From NCBI GenBank assembly GCA_027486845.1, contig JAIXOL010000021.1:1-64000 (forward strand): a DNA stretch of 64,000 bases, read 5' to 3'. This document shows, piece after piece, positions 58,010 through 64,000 of this stretch; the stretch's first letter is position 1, and every line of letters starts with the position of its first letter. Both the position numbers and the translations under genes were made by a program. The stretch comes from Cytophagaceae bacterium (GTDB lineage Bacteria > Bacteroidota > Bacteroidia > Cytophagales > Spirosomataceae). The notes below the pieces were generated by a model. The model worked only from the letters and a program-made list of their open reading frames with translations. It ran no database searches and was not told the DNA's origin.

Positions 58010-58345
58010 ATGATACAGAAAGTAGTTCTTTGGTTTTTTGTTGTAATGTTTTTTGCTTTTGCACTTGTGCAGTATAATGACCCAGACCCTTTTGTGTGGA
58101 TTCCAGTTTATTTGATTCCGACGTATTTATGTTTCTATAAGTTGCAAGGGAAGGGCGATAAATTGATGTATTTTAGCATCGGTTTGCTATTTTTGATGTG
58201 GGCAATTAATCAATTTCCGCCAGAATGGGAAGGTGTTTTACTCAATCAAGGCATGAAAACTGTTAATATTGAGCTGGGGCGTGAATCGCTTGGTTTAGGT
58301 TGCTGCACAATTGGAATGTGGCTTTGTGCGGTGTTAAAGAATTAG
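58010..58345 (+). CDS. TMEM220-like transmembrane protein
   Basis: A 111-residue protein with four hydrophobic helices. ALVQYNDPDPFVWIPVYLIP and the later helix GLLFLMWAINQFPPEWEG, with RESLGLGCCTIGMW, match the transmembrane family 220. Function unknown. Stand-alone gene; convergent with ligA. Confidence 0.85.
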   Translation: MIQKVVLWFFVVMFFAFALVQYNDPDPFVWIPVYLIPTYLCFYKLQGKGDKLMYFSIGLLFLMWAINQFPPEWEGVLLNQGMKTVNIELGRESLGLGCCTIGMWLCAVLKN

Positions 58346-58358
58346 TTTTTAGTTTAAT

Positions 58359-58425
58359 GGGGAATTGGCTATTGGGGAATTCGTAATTTTAAAACGAACT
58401 TCTCAATAACCAGTTTTCCAATTCC
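58359..58425. repeat. imperfect inverted repeat between convergent genes
   Basis: GGGGAATTGGCTATTGGGGA on the left and TCAATAACCAGTTTTCCAAT on the right pair imperfectly. It probably serves as end-of-transcript structure for the TMEM220 and ligA genes, and has the dispersed-repeat style of other gene ends here. Confidence 0.45.
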
Positions 58426-58445
58426 TTTATAACTAATATCCAAAA

Positions 58446-60509
58446 CTATCCAAGCATCGCCATAAATTCTTCTTCTGAAATCATCTTGACGTTGAGTTTT
58501 TGGGCTTTTTGTATTTTTGATGCTCCAGGTTTCTCGCCTACAATCAGAAAATCTAATTTTCCAGAAACCCCACTTACAACTTTTCCGCCATTGGCTTCGA
58601 TTTTTTGTTCGAGAGCTTCACGCTCAAAATTTACAAATGTACCTGTATAAAGGAATGTTTTTCCTGTAAGTTGGTCGCTTTCAATTTCTTTTACCTCATC
58701 TTGTGCCGAAAATTGCAAACCTGCTAATCGTAATCTCTCGATAAAAATTTGATTTTCTTCGTTTTGAAAATATTCCACTATGCTTTGTGCAATTTTATCG
58801 CCAATTTCGGGGGCAGTGCGGAGAGTTTCATAATCGGCATTTTTAATATTATCAATATTTTTGAAGAAACTTGCTAGTTTTTCAGCCACTGTAGCACCGA
58901 CATAACGAATTCCGATTCCAAAAAGTACTTGTTTGAAAGGTGCTTGTTTCGATTTTTCGATACCTTCTAATATATTTTGCACAGTTTTTTCTTTGAAACC
59001 TATCTTTCTGATTTTTCCTGTGAGTTCATCTTCTGTTACTTTTTCGAGTCCGAAAAGTTTATCATAAGTCAAATCGTATAAATCAGTGATGTCATTGACT
59101 ATGCCTTTGTCATAAAGTAATTCTATTTTACCTTCACCCAAACTATCAATATTCATCGCTTTTCGGTGAATAAAGTGCTCAATGCGACCACGAATTTGTG
59201 GCGGACAGCCTTTTTCGTTGGTGCAATAGTGGTTAGCTTCGCCTTCTTTACGAGATAATTGACCGCCACATTCCGGGCAAGTTGTTGGGTAAACAATTTC
59301 TTGGGTGCTGAGCATATCTCGCTTCGATACATCAACAGCTGTAACTTTCGGAATGATTTCACCACCTTTTTCTACAAAAACTGTATCACCAATTCTAAGG
59401 TCCAGACGCTCGATTTCGTTGGCATTATGAAGTGACGCACGCTTTACAGTTGTACCAGATAAATGTATTCCTTTACCATTTAGTTTGTCATTATCGAGTT
59501 CGGCTACGGGCGTAATTGCTCCCGTGCGACCAACTTGATAAGTAACGGCTTTCAAAATAGCAGGTTTGGATTCGGCTTTGTATTTATAGGCAATGGCCCA
59601 ACGTGGACTTTTGGCAGTATAGCCTAGTTCGGCTCTTTGGGCAATCGAATTAAGCTTAATAACGATACCGTCAGTTGCCATTGGTAATGAATAACGTTTT
59701 TCGTCCCAAAGTTTAATGTATTCTATAACTGATTGAATATCAGTGCATTTTTGCCAAGTTGGCGAAACATTGAAACCTAAATTTTTGAGTGCAATGAGGC
59801 TTTCTTCGTGAGTTGTAAAAATTTCTTCATCCGATAGAAATTGATAAACATAAGCATCAAGTCCTCGACGTGCAACTTCGGCCGAATCTTGTAATTTGAA
59901 ACTTCCCGAAGCGGCATTTCGTGCATTGGCGTAGCTTTCTTCGCCCGCTGCTTCTGCATCAGAGTTCATTTTTTCGAATGATGAGTAGGGGAGGAAACCT
60001 TCACCACGAATTTCAAAAGATCTCCCTCTGGGGGCTGCTACTTTCAGCGGTAAAGTTTTTATAGTCTTTACATTATTTGTAATATCATCACCTCTCACGC
60101 CATCGCCACGAGTTACACCACGTACAAAAATACTGTTTTCGTAAGTCATTGAAAGAGAAATTCCATCGAATTTTAGTTCACAAATATATTCGTAGGCTTC
60201 GCCGTTGAGTCCTTTTTTTACTCTTTCATCAAAGTCGATGAGCTCTTGTTCATTATAAGTATTGGCCAATGAAAGCATCGGATAACGGTGTTCGACACTC
60301 GCAAAATTTTTAGTGATTGTGCCGCCCACACGATGCGTTGGCGATTCGGGCAATTTGAGGTCAGGATATTGATTTTCGAGCGATTCTAACTGTTTCAATA
60401 GTAAGTCAAAATCTTGGTCAGAAATCTCTGATACGCTATCCATATAGTAGCGTTGATTATAATAATTGAGTTTTTCGGTTAGTTCGCTTATGCGTTCGGC
60501 AGGATTCAT
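58446..60509 (-). CDS. ligA: NAD-dependent DNA ligase
   Basis: A 687-residue replicative ligase. Domain Ia with NAD-binding YYNQRYYMDSVSEISDQDFD; adenylation domain with catalytic Lys113 in ELKFDGISLS; OB-fold with RIGDTVFVEKGGEIIPKV. The zinc finger has Cys in CPECGGQ and HYCTNEKGCPPQ, followed by HhH repeats (about 450-590) and a C-terminal BRCT domain (about 605-687: LTGKTFLYTGTFVNFERE). Complete and of standard length. Confidence 0.98.
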   Translation of the reverse strand: MNPAERISELTEKLNYYNQRYYMDSVSEISDQDFDLLLKQLESLENQYPDLKLPESPTHRVGGTITKNFASVEHRYPMLSLANTYNEQELIDFDERVKKGLNGEAYEYICELKFDGISLSMTYENSIFVRGVTRGDGVRGDDITNNVKTIKTLPLKVAAPRGRSFEIRGEGFLPYSSFEKMNSDAEAAGEESYANARNAASGSFKLQDSAEVARRGLDAYVYQFLSDEEIFTTHEESLIALKNLGFNVSPTWQKCTDIQSVIEYIKLWDEKRYSLPMATDGIVIKLNSIAQRAELGYTAKSPRWAIAYKYKAESKPAILKAVTYQVGRTGAITPVAELDNDKLNGKGIHLSGTTVKRASLHNANEIERLDLRIGDTVFVEKGGEIIPKVTAVDVSKRDMLSTQEIVYPTTCPECGGQLSRKEGEANHYCTNEKGCPPQIRGRIEHFIHRKAMNIDSLGEGKIELLYDKGIVNDITDLYDLTYDKLFGLEKVTEDELTGKIRKIGFKEKTVQNILEGIEKSKQAPFKQVLFGIGIRYVGATVAEKLASFFKNIDNIKNADYETLRTAPEIGDKIAQSIVEYFQNEENQIFIERLRLAGLQFSAQDEVKEIESDQLTGKTFLYTGTFVNFEREALEQKIEANGGKVVSGVSGKLDFLIVGEKPGASKIQKAQKLNVKMISEEEFMAMLG

Positions 60510-60631
60510 AGTCAGCTTTTTATGTGGTGAACCATAATTTATAAGTTATATTTTGTTCCATAATAATTCTCGGTAAAGTTAACAGATTACAAATCTGTCT
60601 TATAATATTCAACGCAATTTATAAAGATTTC

Positions 60632-60663
60632 ATTAAAAAAGCCTGCTTTTGGGCAGGCTTTCT
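60632..60663 (-). terminator. terminator of frr
   Basis: AAAGCCTGC pairs with GCAGGCTTT; on the minus strand the stem is followed by TTTTTTAATG. It ends the pyrH-frr transcript before ligA. Confidence 0.9.
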
Positions 60664-60696
60664 ATTCTTTCCACGAAACTGGAGTATCATTCCATA

Positions 60697-61257
60697 CTAT
60701 ACTTGCATGATGTCTTTTTCTTTATCGGCCATTAATTGTTCAGCTTTTGTGATGTAGCTATCTGTCATTTTCTGAACACGATCTTCGGCTTTTTTTACTT
60801 CATCTTCTGAGCCACCATCTTTCTGAATTTTCTTCAATTCATCATTTGCTTCTTGTCGAACCTTGCGAATGTTTACACGAGCAACTTCAATTTCGTTTTT
60901 AGCTTTTTTTACTAATTCTCTACGACGCTCTTCCGTCAAGGGAGGAATATTTAAGCGAATCATTTCACCATCGTTGGCCGGAGAAAGGCCAATATTTGAA
61001 TTGATGATGGCACGCTCAATATCATTGATTAGTTTACGCTCAAAAGGCTTGATTGCGATTGTGCGAGCATCTGGAGTGCTGATTGATGAAACTTGACTTA
61101 ATGGCGTTGGCGAACCATAATATTCAACCTGAATTCCATCGAGCATTTGGGTAGAAGCACGCCCCGCTCTAATTTTTGAAAGTTCGATTTGTGTATGTTT
61201 TAAGGCACGTTCCATTGTGTCTTTCGCCATATCAAGGACTAATTCTATTTCTTCCAT
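60697..61257 (-). CDS. frr: ribosome recycling factor
   Basis: A 186-residue factor that with EF-G splits post-termination ribosomes. N-terminal MERALKHTQIELSKIRAGRAS and central LSQVSSISTPDARTIAIKPF, NDGEMIRLNIPPLTEERRRE are the family core; the length is canonical. It is 47 nt downstream of pyrH on the same strand, the widespread pyrH-frr order. Confidence 0.98.
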   Translation of the reverse strand: MEEIELVLDMAKDTMERALKHTQIELSKIRAGRASTQMLDGIQVEYYGSPTPLSQVSSISTPDARTIAIKPFERKLINDIERAIINSNIGLSPANDGEMIRLNIPPLTEERRRELVKKAKNEIEVARVNIRKVRQEANDELKKIQKDGGSEDEVKKAEDRVQKMTDSYITKAEQLMADKEKDIMQV

Positions 61258-61304
61258 TTTCTTAAACTTCGTATTTCTAAATTACAATATTTATAAATAT
61301 TCAA

Positions 61305-62021
61305 TTAATCTCCTACCAAGGTGCCTACATTTTCGCCTTTTACTACTTTCATCAAATTTCCTGCAACATTCATATCAAAGACGATGATTGGCATTTTATT
61401 TTCTTTACAAAGTGCAAAGGCTGTCAAATCCATCACTTTTAAGTTTTTATTGATGGCTTCTTCATAGCTTATTTTGTCATATTTTGTGGCAGTTTCGTCT
61501 TTGCGTGGGTCGGCTGTATAAACTCCGTCAACGCTTGTACCTTTCATCAATACATCAACGCCCAGTTCGTTGGCTCTTAAAGCTCCACCCGAATCGGTCG
61601 AGAAATATGGGTTTCCTGTACCTGCCCCTAATATTACAATACGACCTTTTTCGAGGTGACGAATTGCACGACGGCGAATAAAAGGCTCGGCAACTTGCTC
61701 CATTTTGATTGCCGACATCAAACGCGTGATTAATCCAGCTTTTTCTAAAGCACTTTGCACGGCCATACCATTGATTACTGTTGCAATCATGCCCATATAA
61801 TCTCCTTGTTCACGGTCGATGCCAGAGCTTTGGCTTGCTCCACGAAAAATATTTCCACCACCGATTACAATTGCCACTTGGCAACCTGCTTCAACAATAG
61901 ATTTAACTTCTAGGGCATATTGCGAAAGAATGTCAGAGTTAATAATTTGGCTTTTATCGCCACCGTTGAGGGCTTCGCCACTTAATTTTAGGAGGATTCG
62001 CTTGTATTTTAGTTCAGACAT
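61305..62021 (-). CDS. pyrH: UMP kinase (uridylate kinase)
   Basis: A 238-residue amino-acid-kinase-fold enzyme phosphorylating [76 protein letters not shown] and [15 protein letters not shown] are all in place. Upstream of frr in the usual order. Confidence 0.98.
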   Translation of the reverse strand: MSELKYKRILLKLSGEALNGGDKSQIINSDILSQYALEVKSIVEAGCQVAIVIGGGNIFRGASQSSGIDREQGDYMGMIATVINGMAVQSALEKAGLITRLMSAIKMEQVAEPFIRRRAIRHLEKGRIVILGAGTGNPYFSTDSGGALRANELGVDVLMKGTSVDGVYTADPRKDETATKYDKISYEEAINKNLKVMDLTAFALCKENKMPIIVFDMNVAGNLMKVVKGENVGTLVGD

Positions 62022-62195
62022 TGAAGGTGTATTTTACAGCAAAGTTAGGGTTAAATTTTTGAGTTTGGAAAATTTTGAAGGTAGAATTTTGAATAGACCC
62101 ATCAAAACAAATGTGACACATCTTTTTGTAGCAAACAGAGAAATATGTCACACTTAGACTTTAATATGTTACCAATAATAATTTTAATGCCTTTT

Positions 62196-62780
62196 TTACT
62201 CAAATTCCATTATTAATTGCCCTTTTTCTACGCTATCGCCAGTATTTGTTTTTATACTTTTTACAATCCCGTCGCCTACGGCTTTTATGGCATTTTCCAT
62301 CTTCATTGCTACTAAAATCAACAGTACATCACCTTTTTTTACTTCATCGCCTACTTTGACTTTCATTTCATAAATTAAGCCTGGCATTGGAGCTTTTAGG
62401 TTGTTGAGTTTAGCTGATGCCACATTACTTAAACCCATTTTTTCCAATAGCAAATCTGTACGGTTTTTGAGATTGACGGTATGAATTTTACCATTGACTT
62501 TCAGTTTAAAAGTTTTTTCAGCGTAATTGGCCTCTACAAGTTCGGCATTATACGATTTATTATCTTTTATGATATGAAAATGCGTATCAGAAATATTTTG
62601 AAAATCCCATGTAAATAGTTGATTATTTACTAAAATTCCTCCTTTTTCGTCTGAAACTTCAAAAGTTTGGTCGTTTATGATTGCTTTTAGCACGGTTGAA
62701 GTTTTTGTTTGAAAATGTTTAGATGCTGTTGCACATTGTTTTACTTCGTTTTCGTTCAACTTGTCATATTTAAACAACAT
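62196..62780 (-). CDS. biotin/lipoyl-attachment carrier protein
   Basis: A protein of up to 194 residues with a C-terminal biotinyl domain (about 125-194): APMPGLIYEMKVKVGDEVKKG and the biotinylation motif AMKMEN (Lys about 160), then GDSVEKGQLIMEF. It resembles the carrier subunits of Bacteroidota acyl-CoA or oxaloacetate carboxylases. ATG at 62780 gives an N-terminal extension that looks foreign; a GTG at 62693 (VLKAIINDQTFEV) would give a typical 165-residue protein, so the start is uncertain. The carboxylase partner is not adjacent. Confidence 0.85.
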   Translation of the reverse strand: MLFKYDKLNENEVKQCATASKHFQTKTSTVLKAIINDQTFEVSDEKGGILVNNQLFTWDFQNISDTHFHIIKDNKSYNAELVEANYAEKTFKLKVNGKIHTVNLKNRTDLLLEKMGLSNVASAKLNNLKAPMPGLIYEMKVKVGDEVKKGDVLLILVAMKMENAIKAVGDGIVKSIKTNTGDSVEKGQLIMEFE

Positions 62781-62810
62781 TCAACCAAAAACAATAATCT
62801 GTAGCAATAA

Positions 62811-63707
62811 TTACTTTTTATTAATCAAATATACACCAACCAAAATGATTGTCATACCAAAATAATGCAAAAAAGATATAGATTCGCCATCAATAAACCC
62901 CATCAAGGTAGCCACTACAGGAATTAAATAAGTGACCGAAGATGCAAAAACAGGTGAAGAAATCTGCAAAACATAATTGAAAATGATAGCTGCAATGCCC
63001 GAATTGATTGCACCAAGCAGCATCAACATTATCAACGGTTGCATGGTATCTGCGTTGATGCGAGAAACAAAGTCGGTCGAAAAAAGGATAATGGCAGAAA
63101 TAATGGCTACGCTAAAAAGTGTCCAACCACTTAATAAAACAGGATTGATTCCACTCAAATGTTTACCAACGATGTTTACATTAAAGCCGTACATAAACGA
63201 AGCCAAAATAATCAACAAGGCGTAAGGATTTAGTTGGCTAATTGAAAGTCCATCTTTACTTGAAGAAAGCACTAAAATTAAACTTCCTACAAAGCCCAAT
63301 ATTAAGCCTGCCACTTGCCAACGTTTGATGATTTGCTGGAAGAAAATTGCTCCGACAATTAACACAAAAAGGGGCGTTGCAGAGTTTAGAGTTCCTGATA
63401 ATGAGCTGTTTATCTTGCTTCCTGCAAAAGCAAATAAGAATGCTGGAAGAAAATAGCCTAAAAGTCCGGAGGCGAGAAAATATTTAGTTTTTTCTTTTGG
63501 AAATTGTTTACGAGAGGAGATAATCCATGGCAAAAATACCAATCCAGCCGCTAAAATTCTTACTGTTCCGATTTGAACTGGTGTGAAAGCATCAAGGCTT
63601 TTTTTAATAATTATAAAAGAAGAACCCCACATCACGGCCAATATACTTAATAAAAGCCAAGAAATTAATGTTCGATTTTCGGGATTGGTAAAGGTGTTTT
63701 TGTTCAT
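62811..63707 (-). CDS. DMT family transporter (EamA)
   Basis: A 298-residue, ten-helix drug/metabolite exporter with two EamA repeats (about 14-145 and 160-296). LLSILAVMWGSSFIIIKKSLD, VRILAAGLVFLPWI and the second-repeat VTYLIPVVATLMGFIDGE are typical. Substrate unknown. 31 nt upstream of the biotin carrier gene on the same strand. Confidence 0.92.
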   Translation of the reverse strand: MNKNTFTNPENRTLISWLLLSILAVMWGSSFIIIKKSLDAFTPVQIGTVRILAAGLVFLPWIISSRKQFPKEKTKYFLASGLLGYFLPAFLFAFAGSKINSSLSGTLNSATPLFVLIVGAIFFQQIIKRWQVAGLILGFVGSLILVLSSSKDGLSISQLNPYALLIILASFMYGFNVNIVGKHLSGINPVLLSGWTLFSVAIISAIILFSTDFVSRINADTMQPLIMLMLLGAINSGIAAIIFNYVLQISSPVFASSVTYLIPVVATLMGFIDGESISFLHYFGMTIILVGVYLINKK

Positions 63708-63730
63708 CTAAGTTTTTTTAATATGTATTA

Positions 63731-63795
63731 CATCCCCCTGCCCCCTTCAAAGGACGAGAACAAAAATTTCCACTTTGAAGGGGGCAGGGGGGATG
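63731..63795. repeat. inverted copies of a CCCCCTGCCCCCTTCAAAG repeat
   Basis: The left arm 63731-63752 starts CATCCCCCTGCCCCC; the right arm 63773-63795 is its reverse complement with one extra base, around 20 nt of loop. A single arm of the same repeat lies inside the SCO gene at 3244-3271. Located downstream of the dus gene. Confidence 0.75.
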
Positions 63796-63814
63796 ACGTT
63801 TTTGCGAATCAGAT

Positions 63815-64000
63815 TTAATCTACACCTGCGTATTCAACTTTTATCTCTTGTTTTTCGAGTAAAAAGCCCTCATAAACCCTTGAAATTTCATCGAGAATTG
63901 AAAGAATTTCTTGGAAATCCATTGAAAGAACCAAACGCATTCGGTATTCTTTGAAGTTTGGTAAGCCTTTGAAATAATTGCTATAATGTCGACGCATCTC
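63815..64000 (-). CDS. tRNA-dihydrouridine synthase, C-terminal part
   Basis: About 61 C-terminal residues; the frame continues past the window edge. EMRRHYSNYFKGLPNFKEYR followed by MRLV is the typical end of the flavin-dependent DusB-type barrel plus helical domain, which reduces uridine in tRNA. The stop at 63815 and the tail KVEYAGVD are complete. Confidence 0.8.
   Translation of the reverse strand, partial: EMRRHYSNYFKGLPNFKEYRMRLVLSMDFQEILSILDEISRVYEGFLLEKQEIKVEYAGVD

Noticed and set aside
1-64000. CRISPR array, prophage or insertion sequence
   Set aside because: No regularly spaced direct repeats with unique spacers, no phage structural genes and no transposase or integrase were seen.

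Overview
The window looks like chromosomal DNA from a Bacteroidota bacterium of the order Cytophagales, close to the Emticicia/Arcicella/Runella kind. The composition is AT-rich. Shine-Dalgarno sites are essentially absent. Promoters fit the Bacteroidota form TTTG-N19-TAnnTTTG, with textbook copies in front of tRNA-Leu and the SRP RNA. Family markers of the phylum are present: the type IX secretion regulator PorX, DUF4290, TIGR02757, YHYH protein and carboxynorspermidine enzymes. Genus assignment is inference only.

Layout. 1-3.9 kb holds an ECF sigma / single-TM / Spy-CnrX-like triad followed by a lipoprotein operon (YHYH, YwqK-like, SCO). Both units carry the same promoter-like motif, CGCAAGTTTTA-N13-TCTAAT, so they look like one metal- or envelope-responsive regulon. 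4-11 kb holds a tricorn-type S41 protease, DUF5618, a Gfo/Idh/MocA oxidoreductase, DUF2007, CdsA and a CarboxypepD-like protein. 11-16.7 kb is a minus-strand double-glycine bacteriocin locus: precursor peptide, two membrane proteins with an ABC ATPase, a further membrane protein, a thioredoxin-like protein and a C39 peptidase-ABC exporter. The locus appears to be decaying: the exporter lacks its transmembrane domain, one membrane gene is frameshifted, and an adjacent RelE-like toxin is truncated.

17-27.6 kb is mostly metabolism: carA, thrC, a two-gene lysine-catabolism pair (DUF1338 2-oxoadipate dioxygenase/decarboxylase and a saccharopine dehydrogenase), carboxynorspermidine decarboxylase and synthase flanking a TonB gene, and pgk. 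27.8-39.3 kb is a loose surface-glycan region (two glycosyltransferases, Wzx-type flippase, methyltransferase, DegT aminotransferase, multipass membrane protein) interrupted by a second ECF sigma unit and a PQQ-type sugar dehydrogenase. 39.5-64 kb is mixed housekeeping: a BASS transporter, a GH10-like lipoprotein, murA with Asp in place of the catalytic Cys, tRNA-Leu(CAA), a ROK regulator, an M28 peptidase, TIGR02757, a LysM protein, kdsB, porX, an Hsp70-like protein, ftsE, fsa, the SRP RNA, ligA, frr, pyrH, a biotin carrier protein, a DMT transporter and the 3' end of a dus gene.

The second notable layer is repeats. At least three families of short GC-rich dispersed repeats occur both between genes and inside coding sequences without breaking the frame. 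A CTTCGACTACGCTCAGGCA-type element sits twice between perfect inverted arms whose sequences are unique to each site; at one site the left arm is the 3' end of a coding gene.
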